This document shows positions 26,249 through 34,885 of a stretch of DNA of 64,000 nt, one piece after another. Numbering within the stretch: position 1 is the stretch's first letter; every line of letters starts with the position of its first letter. The position numbers were made by a program, and so were the translations under genes. The DNA lies in contig JABHSO010000212.1 of NCBI GenBank assembly GCA_018669845.1, forward strand, positions 62,001-126,000, written 5' to 3'. The notes under the pieces were generated by a model. The model saw nothing but the letters and a program-made list of their open reading frames with translations, made no database searches and was not told the origin of the DNA. Source of the stretch: Gammaproteobacteria bacterium. Its GTDB lineage: Bacteria; Pseudomonadota; Gammaproteobacteria; GCA-001735895.

Positions 26249-28486
26249 ATGTCTCCTTCTCTACGCCAGTTTATGATTATCAGTATCATCGGTATGACGA
26301 TATTACTAGTCTCATTGTTGTATTTTCACGTGGAACTGAGTGAAGGCTATCTTAAGGTTCACCTGGATACGCAAAATAAAAACCTGGCGATAGTATTGCG
26401 TAATTCGCTACTGGCAGAGGGACTTGAAACGGTATTGCTTAAAACCAAACAAGAGCTTTCAGATAGCGAACGTGAGCAAATAACTAAAACGCTGGAAAGG
26501 GAATTACGCTGGGTACCCGTTGTAAAAGTAAAAGTTTATAGCAAGGATGCCATGGTGCTATTTTCAACAAAACAGGATGAAACTGGGCAATCAGCAATAA
26601 ACAATAAAGGTGTACAAATTTCGCTTGCAGGTACCGCTGTTTCAGGCCTGGTGCATCGTAATCATATAAATGATTTTGATAATCACGTTGAAATACTGTC
26701 TTTGCATCAACAGTATATTCCGATTAAAAATCATCTCAGCGGTGAGGTGCTGGGTGCATTTGAAATATATACAGATGTTTCATTGATTTTGAACAATTTA
26801 GAGGGAAAACAGAAAATAATTTTCTGGTCGATTGGCGGCATCCTGGTGACATTCTATCTGTCATTGGCATTTTCTTTTTTTGGAACTCACCGACTGTTAC
26901 GCAAAGAAACTTTACAGCGTCAGAAACATTTAAATGAGCTTCAGTCAATACACTCTGAACTTGAGCAACGGGTTGAGCAGCGAACTGCAGAACTGGATAA
27001 ATCTAAACAGTTTCTGCAGTCGGTAATCGATGGAATTGGTAGTCCTTTACTGGTAATCAGGCCTGATTTTAGCATTGCATTAATGAACAAGGCTGCAGTT
27101 AAATTAATTCCAGCTGATCAGGATATAGCTAACTACCGTTATTGTTACCAGGTGTCTCACCGCCAGAATAAACCCTGTTCCGGGGCTGATCATCCCTGCT
27201 CTTTTGCACAGGTTATGCAGGACGGCTGCACAGTGAGGGTCAGGCATACGCATTACGATGCTAATAACCGGCCAATGCTCGTCGACCTGGTATCTACACC
27301 GCTGTATTCGCCAACTGGAGAGTTTGAAGGGGTGATCGAGGTTGAACATGATATCACCCAATTAGTACAGATGCAGGCCGGCCTGGAGCAAAGTGAAGCT
27401 CGTTTACAGGCCATAATGAAAAACGTCCCCGATGCGATTGTGACCTGTGATTCCAGTTATGTGATTCAGAGCAATAACCTGGCTGCACAAAGTTTATTTA
27501 ATGGGAAAGAAGAAGATCTAAATGGAACAAAATTTACCCGGTTTATCTCCGATGATAATTTGAAAATATTTCAGCCTGAAAATATGGGACGAAAACTTTC
27601 CATGCTGAAAGCTCTTGATGGAAAAGAATTTCCAGCAGATATATGGATTGGTCCATTGGAGTTTAGCGATGGGGTTAGCAGCTGTATTGCAGTAATACGC
27701 GATATTACCAAACGTTTACAGGCCCAGAGTGAGCTGGAGACAACACGCCAACAGTATTTTCACCAGGAAAAAATGGCTGCTATTGGGCAACTTGCTGCAG
27801 GTATTTTACACGAAGTAGGTAATCCTATTGCCGCCATTGCCGGTGCGGCCTCGGAACTTAAATCGATCAATGTCTGTGGCAGGAATCCTGTTGGTGATTG
27901 TCCATTTGAAGAATCGGTGAGTGAAAATATAAACCTGATTGATGAGCAAACCATCAGGCTGGCAAAAATAACGAGTGAAATAGCTGACTTTGCGTCACCC
28001 AAACCGCGCGATCGAGAATTACTGGATCTTAATGGATTACTGCAAAGCACTGCCAGGTTGTTATCTTATGACCAGAGGTTCAGTGCTATTGAAATGGATT
28101 TGCAGCTGGATAGAAACCTTCCTGCTATTGTAGGAGTTGCTGATCAACTGACCCAGGTTTTTATGAACCTGTTAATTAATGCGATGGATGCGAGTGCTAT
28201 GGTCGATGGAAAAAAACATACTATTCAGCTAAAAACGCAACGGGATGGAGATCGAGTGCAGATCAGTGTGAAGGACAGGGGGCAGGGCATGTCTAAAGAG
28301 ACATTGGGGCATGTTTTAGAACCCTTCTATTCCACCAAACCCGTGGGTAAAGGTAGCGGATTGGGTTTATCTCTCTGTGACACCATTGTGCTTGCGCATG
28401 GTGGCGTACTGAATTTTGACAGCGAACTGGGTAAAGGCACGACAGTAGATGTATATCTACCCATCGACTTGAAAGAATCAGAATAA
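26249..28486 (+). CDS. PAS-domain sensor histidine kinase
   Basis: 745 residues from ATG 26249. An in-frame TTG at 26102 would add 49 residues, and neither has a clear ribosome site. Order: membrane helix, periplasmic sensor of about 160 residues, second membrane helix, coiled coil (ELEQRVEQRTAELDKS), a PAS domain with three cysteines (CYQVSHRQNKPCSGADHPC), a second PAS, the phosphoacceptor box HEVGNPIAA, then HATPase with NLLINAMDAS, DRGQGMS and GKGSGLGLS. The HEVGNP type usually pairs with NtrC-family activators. One is encoded at 34886-36256, so this kinase is a likely envelope input to the sigma-54 circuit. Confidence 0.85.
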   Translation: MSPSLRQFMIISIIGMTILLVSLLYFHVELSEGYLKVHLDTQNKNLAIVLRNSLLAEGLETVLLKTKQELSDSEREQITKTLERELRWVPVVKVKVYSKDAMVLFSTKQDETGQSAINNKGVQISLAGTAVSGLVHRNHINDFDNHVEILSLHQQYIPIKNHLSGEVLGAFEIYTDVSLILNNLEGKQKIIFWSIGGILVTFYLSLAFSFFGTHRLLRKETLQRQKHLNELQSIHSELEQRVEQRTAELDKSKQFLQSVIDGIGSPLLVIRPDFSIALMNKAAVKLIPADQDIANYRYCYQVSHRQNKPCSGADHPCSFAQVMQDGCTVRVRHTHYDANNRPMLVDLVSTPLYSPTGEFEGVIEVEHDITQLVQMQAGLEQSEARLQAIMKNVPDAIVTCDSSYVIQSNNLAAQSLFNGKEEDLNGTKFTRFISDDNLKIFQPENMGRKLSMLKALDGKEFPADIWIGPLEFSDGVSSCIAVIRDITKRLQAQSELETTRQQYFHQEKMAAIGQLAAGILHEVGNPIAAIAGAASELKSINVCGRNPVGDCPFEESVSENINLIDEQTIRLAKITSEIADFASPKPRDRELLDLNGLLQSTARLLSYDQRFSAIEMDLQLDRNLPAIVGVADQLTQVFMNLLINAMDASAMVDGKKHTIQLKTQRDGDRVQISVKDRGQGMSKETLGHVLEPFYSTKPVGKGSGLGLSLCDTIVLAHGGVLNFDSELGKGTTVDVYLPIDLKESE

Positions 28487-28503
28487 GATTAAAGCTTTTA
28501 TTT

Positions 28504-28519
28504 TGGCACGCTCTATGCA
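28504..28519 (+). promoter_or_regulatory. Sigma-54 promoter before ccsA
   Basis: TGGCACGCTCTATGCA matches the -24/-12 consensus TGGCACG-N4-TTGCA with GG and GC exactly 12 bases apart. Start would be near 28531, giving a leader of about 95 bases. Confidence 0.75.
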
Positions 28520-28525
28520 ATTGTA

Positions 28526-28585
28526 AAATCAGATATTAAATCAGATATTAAATCAGATATTAAATCAGATATTAAATCAGGTATA
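28526..28585. repeat. 12-bp tandem repeat, five units
   Basis: Four perfect copies of AAATCAGATATT (28526-28573) and one altered copy (to 28585) lie between the sigma-54 promoter and the ccsA start, around the predicted transcription start and in the leader. Copy number may vary by slippage. Confidence 0.9.
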
Positions 28586-28619
28586 AATGACTGACTTAAT
28601 TTAATTTACTCGTTTAAGA

Positions 28620-29417
28620 TTGAAACCTATGCAAGATGAACAATTATTGTTATTTATAGCCTGTAGCTTTTACACAATTAGTTTCATTTTTACCTACCTG
28701 AGCAAAAAAACTTTTACATATCACATTGTTATCTCGAGCAGTATTTTGGGCTTGCTCATTCATACAGTCAGTCTGGGAATAAGATGGGGTCGAGTGGGGC
28801 ATGGGCCATTTATTAACCTGTATGAAATATTAAGCAGTAATGTATGGAGCCTGATGCTCTGTTTTGTCATATTCATGATGCTGTCAAAGCAAAATGCACA
28901 GATGAGTCGTTACATTGTCCCTATTTTAGCATTATTAATGATCTGGTTAGTATTTACTCCTGCCAGAGATACTTACCTGCCACCTACCTACAATACAATA
29001 TGGTTATATTTTCACGTATTTTCCGGCAAGTTTTTTCTGGGGCTATTGTTACTGGCTACTGGCATGGCTATTTTTGAACTGGTCGCCACAAAGTCGACCG
29101 ATCGCTCAATTTCCATTCCGGCAATACAGTTATTGAGTTACCGTTTTTTAGCCTTTGCATTTTGTTTTGAATCACTGATGTTATTTTTTGGAGCGATCTG
29201 GGCACAGGATGCCTGGGGGCGTTACTGGTCCTGGGATCCACTGGAAACCTGGGCCTTCCTGACCTGGTTAAGTCTGGTCTTCGTGTTGCACTGGAAAACC
29301 AGCCACGGTCATCAAAAAATTTACCCTGTTCTGGTTTTAGCCTGTTTCGTACTGGCATTCTTAACTTTTTTCGGGGTGCCATTTATATCTACTGCTCCGC
29401 ATAAGGGAATGATTTGA
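28620..29417 (+). CDS. ccsA: Cytochrome c assembly protein CcsA/ResC (system II)
   Basis: 265 residues from TTG (an ATG at 28629 is an equally good start), with about eight transmembrane helices. The tryptophan-rich heme-handling motif WGRYWSWDPLETW is present, with conserved histidines in the flanking helices (HTVSLG, YFHVFSG, STAPHKG). CcsA with ResB moves heme to the periplasm and joins it to CxxCH. Here the ResB gene lies 24 kb away at the other end of the cytochrome locus. It overlaps the next gene by one base (TGATG). Confidence 0.9.
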   Translation: MKPMQDEQLLLFIACSFYTISFIFTYLSKKTFTYHIVISSSILGLLIHTVSLGIRWGRVGHGPFINLYEILSSNVWSLMLCFVIFMMLSKQNAQMSRYIVPILALLMIWLVFTPARDTYLPPTYNTIWLYFHVFSGKFFLGLLLLATGMAIFELVATKSTDRSISIPAIQLLSYRFLAFAFCFESLMLFFGAIWAQDAWGRYWSWDPLETWAFLTWLSLVFVLHWKTSHGHQKIYPVLVLACFVLAFLTFFGVPFISTAPHKGMI

Positions 29418-30022
29418 TGAGCGTTACGGCAACGCATAAAAGACCCGCTAAATTTAGACGCTACGCTGGAGTATTAGTGTCGCTGTTAGTTATCATTGTG
29501 ATATTGGGCTGGTTATTAAATCACTGGATGACAAAACCGCTCGTAACGAATGTAAGCTCTGAAAAAAATGAAGCTATACAGGTTAATGATCTGGATAAAC
29601 TATTTTCTAAAGCTGTTACTCATATGCAGAAAAAAGAATATGCCCAGGCGGTGAATCAATGGCATCAAATACTTTTGATCAATTCGGCTATACCCGAAGT
29701 CAATGTAAATATGGGATTTTCTTTATTCGAGTTAGGTCGATTCGAAACTGCCAGAGATTTTTTCATTAGCGCGATGGAACAGAGTTCATTCCAGGCCAAC
29801 GCTTATTACGGTCTTGCGATCAGCAGTGAAAAACTGGGGGACCTGGAAGGGGCTCTAGGTGCAATGAAGAGTTATATTCATCTCGCACAAAACAAACAGG
29901 ATGAACCCTATCTGCGTAAAGCGAGGTCAGCGATATGGGAATGGGAAGCGCTGCTGACAGAGCAGCGTGAACAGAAAGATTCATCTATATCAGTATTGAA
30001 AGAGTCAGAAAAAAATAATTAA
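29417..30022 (+). CDS. Membrane-anchored TPR protein
   Basis: 201 residues from the ATG at 29417, which shares its first base with the ccsA stop. A single N-terminal membrane helix (about residues 19-38) anchors a periplasmic TPR region: residues 60-165 hold three helix pairs (AVTHMQKKEYAQAVNQWHQI, NMGFSLFELGRFETARDFF, AYYGLAISSEKLGDLEGAL). By position and build it resembles CcmI/NrfG-type assembly factors that hold apocytochromes for heme attachment. That role is inferred. Confidence 0.8.
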   Translation: MSVTATHKRPAKFRRYAGVLVSLLVIIVILGWLLNHWMTKPLVTNVSSEKNEAIQVNDLDKLFSKAVTHMQKKEYAQAVNQWHQILLINSAIPEVNVNMGFSLFELGRFETARDFFISAMEQSSFQANAYYGLAISSEKLGDLEGALGAMKSYIHLAQNKQDEPYLRKARSAIWEWEALLTEQREQKDSSISVLKESEKNN

Positions 30023-30295
30023 ATCCGCTTGTCACAACCATATAAGTCATTCATGTTAGGTTAGTATTTCGGCAGGTTAGTGGTAGCAGCTATTAGCTGT
30101 CAAGCTGAGGTAAGCTTATGTGGCACACAACGACGTGAACCCAAGATGGGTGACCCCAGGATGGAGACACGATTCGAATGTTGTCAATTTACATCAAATT
30201 CTGACCGACCAATGGCGGGAGTTAAACTCTCTAGAGTTACACCTGTTCAATTGAATCTTTTTCCTATACTTTCGGCAGAACCCGATGTCGACTTC
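30023..30295. other. Intergenic region between convergent genes
   Basis: No supported gene and no clear terminator. A plus-strand frame here runs into the antisense of the TIR gene and has no ribosome site. Composition shifts toward higher GC from about 30100, in step with the TIR gene, suggesting this is the left edge of inserted DNA. Confidence 0.35.
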
Positions 30296-31627
30296 TCAAA
30301 GCGCTATACGATTCCGAAGTCCTTCTTCATTGGCACGATGGATAAGACGACGTATGGTTTTGGGTATACTCAACCGCCCCCAAGAATATCCCTGTTCAGC
30401 ATTTTGATTGACTCTACGCTTGACTTGGACGCAATAATTGTTAAACCCGGAAATTTCCGTATCGCTAACCCCTCCATAGGCATCGCCGAACACATCATCG
30501 TAGATAAAGTCCAGAATTTCATCCAGTTTTATATCACCCAATTGTCCTCTGACAAAAGGAAATACCATTAAAATGAGTTGGCGCTCGTTATCTGGGCCGA
30601 GAGGTTCGGCCATAGCAGGCTGCCAATAAGGTATCGGAATGCCATGCATGTCCACAAGTGTCATGGCTCCATAAGAACCATATAGTTGAATCCTTCTCAA
30701 GTTGCGCAGTTGTTGAACCAATTTGGCTTCGTCGCTATACCCCAGTAAAGAATGCCTTAATGCGACGCGCTCTAGAAACTCGAGGTCAATCGGGTCCACC
30801 TCGAAAATTACCCCCTGAACATGCGGTAACAGTGACAATAACTTATCCCTCACATGTTCGAGGAACCATTCTGCTCGCTTCTGCTGTCGCCAGGCGCGGC
30901 TAACGCCGAAATAATTCCCAAAGCACCAGCTTCTCTCGGTATGTCCGGATAAAAATATGATTCCTATAACGTGATCCAGAATATGTAAAACCGCATAGAA
31001 TTCACACCATTTATGACCGCTGATATTGGCCCGTCGGGATTCATCTATCCAGGTAATAATATCCTCGGGATCATCTCTCTCCCCTTCGTCAGGGAACAGC
31101 TTTTCGTAACACTTGAAACTTTCCGATAGCAGAATTCCTTGATCACCATCGGTTTCTGTAATATGGGTGACTCTTGGAAGAAGGTGGTTTACCAAATCAT
31201 CCAGTTTATCGACGGAATTTTTTATTTTGAAGGAGCGCTGGATGGCAAAATCATAGACAAAATCGAGTGGCTTGCCGCTGTGAAAGTCCACCGGTCGATA
31301 CTCGAGCGACTCCGGCTCTTTTGCTCCAATCACACCAATTATGGACGGGTATTTCGCATTGGACTGCTCCTGTCGCTCCAATGCCAGGCCCAGCTCTTTC
31401 GCAACCCAGTGAGAATCTTGCGAATCATTGCTCAAAAAAATAAGAAAATGATCAGCTTCGCGGATGTGATTTTCAACTTCATCCATGATTTTCTTTCCAA
31501 ATGAAAGATCGCTTTCGTATGCCCATGCCTCTATATTGACTTGCTCTAGGGCGCTTTCTAGTTGGCGAACTTCGGTGGCTTGTTTGTGCGAGTGAGAGAT
31601 GAATACTTTTGAAACCGGGTCAGTCAT
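30296..31627 (-). CDS. TIR-domain protein with GNAT-like C-terminal region, putative defence effector
   Basis: 443 residues. The N-terminal ~130 residues form a TIR domain: KVFISHSHKQ (strand A and BB-loop start), FLIFLSNDSQDSHWVAKEL with Glu78 at the NADase catalytic position. Residues about 200-350 look like a GNAT acyltransferase fold (VIGIIFLSGH, YFGVSRAWRQQKRAEWFLEHV and a C-terminal QLYGSYGAMTLVD). No signal peptide, so cytoplasmic. Bacterial TIR proteins often deplete NAD+ or make cyclic ADP-ribose signals in anti-phage defence. It interrupts the cytochrome locus and has higher GC than neighbours, which suggests transfer. Confidence 0.8.
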   Translation of the reverse strand: MTDPVSKVFISHSHKQATEVRQLESALEQVNIEAWAYESDLSFGKKIMDEVENHIREADHFLIFLSNDSQDSHWVAKELGLALERQEQSNAKYPSIIGVIGAKEPESLEYRPVDFHSGKPLDFVYDFAIQRSFKIKNSVDKLDDLVNHLLPRVTHITETDGDQGILLSESFKCYEKLFPDEGERDDPEDIITWIDESRRANISGHKWCEFYAVLHILDHVIGIIFLSGHTERSWCFGNYFGVSRAWRQQKRAEWFLEHVRDKLLSLLPHVQGVIFEVDPIDLEFLERVALRHSLLGYSDEAKLVQQLRNLRRIQLYGSYGAMTLVDMHGIPIPYWQPAMAEPLGPDNERQLILMVFPFVRGQLGDIKLDEILDFIYDDVFGDAYGGVSDTEISGFNNYCVQVKRRVNQNAEQGYSWGRLSIPKTIRRLIHRANEEGLRNRIAL

Positions 31628-31680
31628 TGCACTAAACTCCCTTTGGCCGTTGAGTCATCCGATTAAAACGTAATCCGGAT

Positions 31681-31704
31681 TTGAAAACAATCGATTGTTT
31701 TCAA
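31681..31704. promoter_or_regulatory. 24-bp perfect palindrome upstream of the TIR gene
   Basis: TTGAAAACAATC (31681-31692) is followed immediately by its exact complement GATTGTTTTCAA, with no loop. It lies 54 bases before the TIR start codon and fits a homodimeric repressor operator. The rest of 31628-31912 holds no gene that I can support. Confidence 0.6.
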
Positions 31705-31912
31705 TATATCATCCCGTTCAGATAGGATGTACCACAAGTACAGAATTTTTCGATGACTTCATCTGGTGTTTGATTAGGATGTAATTTAGGATCGGCTTTC
31801 TACTTTTTAATCCTTACTCTCTAAATTGTTGAGCGGCATTGCAAGATACATAAAATAATGAGCGAGGAATCCCAAAATATCTAAGTATTCCGAATAAATA
31901 AATTCATACTAT

Positions 31913-33163
31913 TTACATATTAATTCTCGACACACCACCAAAACTACCAATCCATAATGTTTTGTCCTGTTGTATATCCATGGAAAAAACCGTATTGGAA
32001 AATAATCCATCATGTGTGGTGAATCTATTGCTGAATTTTCCTTCAACCAACCGGGTGATGCCATTACTGGTGCCTACCCACAAAATGCCATTTTTGTCCT
32101 GATGCAACATGAAAATGTGATTCGAAGGTAGTCCATCTTTCACCGTGTAATTGATAAAATTTTCACCATCAAAACGAGCCAGGCCAGCCCCCCAGGTTCC
32201 CGCCCAGACTATACCGTCTGTATCGACTTCGAGTGCAACAATGTAGTTTGGGTTGTAGGCGGTATCAACATTCTGCAATCCCATTTCTATTTTTTGTCGG
32301 GCGTGATGACTGGATACTTTGGCTGGATCTGATTTGAAAGTATTGTCGCCCTTGACCAGTTCATATTCTGCACCCTGACCATTTTTATGATTCCAGCTGG
32401 CCCATTGATTATCCTGAAAACGGGATAGGCCGCCTTCGGTGGCAAACCACACTTCACCATTTTTACCCAGGTCAAGACCGTATACCCAGTCGTTCGGTAG
32501 TCCACCCTGAGTATTTTCTACGGTAAAGGTTTGCCAGGCTGTCGGATCTTCGAGCCTGCCCCCTTTAACCAGGTTGGCACCGGACCAGGTGGCTATCCAT
32601 AGATCACCATTTGGCATGACCAGTACGTCATACACAAATGCATCGGCCAGTCCATGTGGCACATTGAAGATTTCAAATTTGTCCTTTATTTCATCATAAA
32701 TGGCCAGCCCACCGCCGTAGGTACCCACCAGCATTTTAGTTTCTGTCCAGCGACTGACGTGAAAAACTCCATTGGCCAGTAAACCATTACGCACATCGAA
32801 TAAACGGTAATCATCGGTTTCTGGTACATAACGGATGACACCACCAGATGTGCCTACCCAGACTTTATCTTGTTCAGCAAAAATAGATTTTACATTACGA
32901 TTGCCCACTCTAAAATGAGTGAACTTTGCATTGTTATCCGCTTCAAAGTTAACCGCAACATCAGGACTATTGTTAACTGGAATCAAGTTTGGGGGATTAT
33001 TTCCCACTATAGTATTTGCAGAGAGTTTTTCAGCACTTTGAAAACTGTCTACTGGCTTTTGCTGTTTACTGAACTGTGTTTTTTGAAGCTCAGTCAGGAA
33101 ATAAAAGCCGAGTATGAGTCCAGCTGAAATCAGCAAAACTATAGAAAAGTATCTAGTATTCAT
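31913..33163 (-). CDS. Exported two-component-regulator-type beta-propeller (Reg_prop) protein
   Basis: 416 residues. An N-terminal membrane helix or signal (about 7-25) is followed by about seven Reg_prop blades, seen as repeats like DGLPSNHIFMLHQDKNGILWVGTSNGI and variants of LWIGSFGG. Unlike hybrid sensor kinases with this propeller there is no kinase domain, so it is a free periplasmic or membrane-tethered propeller. It is paralogous to the next gene upstream (33186-34322) and last in the minus-strand operon. It may be a sensor or a scaffold for cytochromes. Confidence 0.8.
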   Translation of the reverse strand: MNTRYFSIVLLISAGLILGFYFLTELQKTQFSKQQKPVDSFQSAEKLSANTIVGNNPPNLIPVNNSPDVAVNFEADNNAKFTHFRVGNRNVKSIFAEQDKVWVGTSGGVIRYVPETDDYRLFDVRNGLLANGVFHVSRWTETKMLVGTYGGGLAIYDEIKDKFEIFNVPHGLADAFVYDVLVMPNGDLWIATWSGANLVKGGRLEDPTAWQTFTVENTQGGLPNDWVYGLDLGKNGEVWFATEGGLSRFQDNQWASWNHKNGQGAEYELVKGDNTFKSDPAKVSSHHARQKIEMGLQNVDTAYNPNYIVALEVDTDGIVWAGTWGAGLARFDGENFINYTVKDGLPSNHIFMLHQDKNGILWVGTSNGITRLVEGKFSNRFTTHDGLFSNTVFSMDIQQDKTLWIGSFGGVSRINM

Positions 33164-33185
33164 GTCTGTTACTCCAACTTAAAAA

Positions 33186-34322
33186 CTATTCAATTAATTT
33201 TTTTGGCAGACCGAGACGGGTAACACCACCCCGGCTGCCGACCCAGATATCGCCGTTAGGTGCAATTTGAATCGCGTAAATATCATTGCCGGGCAAACCG
33301 TCGTGAATAGTCCAGTTATTCCAGCTTTTTCCGTCGAAACGGGATAGTCCTTTATTGCTACCAAACCATAAAACGCCATCCTGGTCCTGTGCCATGCTGT
33401 AAACAATATTGCCTGAAAGCCCATCCTGTTTCATCAGGTTAGACCATTGTCCCTGGCTAAAATGAGCCACACCTCCGCCCCAGGTGCCAGCCCAGATAGA
33501 GTCATCATGATCGACCAGAATGCAAAACACGTAATTTGGGTTGTAAGTTGGTTTGCCACTGGCGAGTATGCCAAGATCATGTCGTGAACGTGTACCGAGT
33601 CCGGTATTGCGGCTGAAAGGCAGGGCGTCAGGGTTATCTCCACCCAGCCCATCCTGGTGGTTCCAGGATGTCCAGTTTTCCCCGTCATAACTTGTGACAC
33701 CTCCTTCAGTGCCAAACCAGACTACCCCTTTGCTATCGACATCGATGCCATAAACCCATTCATTGATGAGCTCTTTGACATAGGTTTTAAATTCATTGGT
33801 TTTACGATTTAAATAATTGGCTCCTGCCCACGTGCCGATCCACAGGCCGCCGTCATGATCGTTGGCAAATGCGTAAATCCAGTAATCGGCCAATCCGTGC
33901 ATCGGGAAATAGGTCTTCCATTCGCCGTCTTTATAACGTGACATGCCCCCCGCGTTTGTGCCAAACCATTTATAACCATCCACATCGATACCAATTCCAA
34001 AAACATATTCATTGGCAAGGCCATGATCTCTCGTAAAAGTATTAACAAGCTTGTGAGACTGCAAATTTATTTCATGCACACCCAGTGATGTACCGACCCA
34101 TAACCGTTGAGTTTTAGCTTCTACGGCCAACGAACGGACATACACCGATTCCCCGACTTTGAAGACATCCATAATATCTGGGATAGCCGTTTTTTGTCGA
34201 ATGGGTTGCGCTATTTGTGCTAATTTTTCGGTAACTGTTGAATTGGTTTGCGCTTTCTGTTCGGAACATGAAGCAGTAATAATCAGCAATACTAAAAACT
34301 GACTAATTTTAAATAAATTCAT
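33186..34322 (-). CDS. Reg_prop beta-propeller lipoprotein
   Basis: 378 residues. Lipobox ITASC gives Cys19, so it is lipid-anchored. Propeller repeats of about 45 residues follow (DGLADYWIYAF, GLWIGTWAGANYL, VVWFGTEGGVTSY, DGVLWFGSNKGLSRF, DIWVGSRGGVTRLG). It is clearly a paralogue of the adjacent 31913-33163 protein, including a shared non-repeat insertion with NPNYV/I before a blade. It overlaps the upstream cytochrome gene by four bases (ATGA). Its place beside mono-heme cytochrome and the NtrC system suggests an envelope role in this locus. Confidence 0.83.
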   Translation of the reverse strand: MNLFKISQFLVLLIITASCSEQKAQTNSTVTEKLAQIAQPIRQKTAIPDIMDVFKVGESVYVRSLAVEAKTQRLWVGTSLGVHEINLQSHKLVNTFTRDHGLANEYVFGIGIDVDGYKWFGTNAGGMSRYKDGEWKTYFPMHGLADYWIYAFANDHDGGLWIGTWAGANYLNRKTNEFKTYVKELINEWVYGIDVDSKGVVWFGTEGGVTSYDGENWTSWNHQDGLGGDNPDALPFSRNTGLGTRSRHDLGILASGKPTYNPNYVFCILVDHDDSIWAGTWGGGVAHFSQGQWSNLMKQDGLSGNIVYSMAQDQDGVLWFGSNKGLSRFDGKSWNNWTIHDGLPGNDIYAIQIAPNGDIWVGSRGGVTRLGLPKKLIE

Positions 34323-34636
34323 CGGTGGAGGGTTCTGATGTAAGCAATTACATCGAATATCTGTTGCTCTTTCAAAATGCCTCGATAGGCGGGGCAGGCT
34401 TTGTTACCTTTTTGTATTCGTTGCAGTAAAAAGAAATCTGAATTAAATAATCCCTGGCCACGTTTAAAGTTAGCTGCGTTAGCCATCGTGTTTTTTCCAT
34501 TTAGACCATGACACATCAAACAATTTTTCTGGTAAATTACCTGTCCTTTTTTCAGGTCGGATGAGAAAGCGGCTTGAACTAAGGTAAGGGTCGCTATCGT
34601 CAGAATTGTTTGAATTTTTAAAATGTTATGTTTCAT
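34319..34636 (-). CDS. Small monoheme cytochrome c
   Basis: 105 residues with a signal peptide (to about residue 25, AFS) and one heme motif CLMCH in YQKNCLMCHGLNG. The rest fits a short class I cytochrome c with a C-terminal helix ending VIAYIRTLHR. The distal Met is not certain. It overlaps both neighbours by four bases, so translation is coupled with the propeller lipoprotein. Confidence 0.88.
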   Translation of the reverse strand: MKHNILKIQTILTIATLTLVQAAFSSDLKKGQVIYQKNCLMCHGLNGKNTMANAANFKRGQGLFNSDFFLLQRIQKGNKACPAYRGILKEQQIFDVIAYIRTLHR

Positions 34637-34881
34637 GGTTTCGCCTGCTGACTGGGCCTGGACTGATGCGCAATATAGGCCAGCACATTTAGCGCCGGTG
34701 CAACATTTATTCTGGAAGCTTGTTCAGGCAGCAGCATGACTTCGATTAGTTTAGCTTCGCGAAAGGTCTGTATGCTTTTATTGTCAACGCTTTCGTCATC
34801 GGCATAAAGCATGCAACTGCTGCAGATTATTATCAGGCTAAACATTAATTTGATGACAAAGTTTGTTTTCAGTATCAACAT
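34633..34881 (-). CDS. Small exported protein of unknown function
   Basis: 82 residues from the ATG at 34881, five bases after the stop of the response regulator gene. A longer frame overlapping that gene is unlikely. It has a signal peptide (MLILKTNFVIKLMFSLIIICSSCMLYA). The mature 55 residues lack CxxCH, but their end (VLAYIAHQSRP) looks like the last helix of a small cytochrome c, so it may be a heme-less partner of the adjacent monoheme protein. No family recognised. Confidence 0.6.
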   Translation of the reverse strand: MLILKTNFVIKLMFSLIIICSSCMLYADDESVDNKSIQTFREAKLIEVMLLPEQASRINVAPALNVLAYIAHQSRPSQQAKP

Positions 34882-34885
34882 AGTG

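Noticed and set aside
28526..28585. CRISPR array
   Set aside because: Units are contiguous 12-mers with no spacers and no cas genes are nearby.
30080..30571. 163-codon plus-strand frame over the end of the TIR gene
   Set aside because: It is antisense to the TIR coding sequence, has no ribosome site and no protein-like features.
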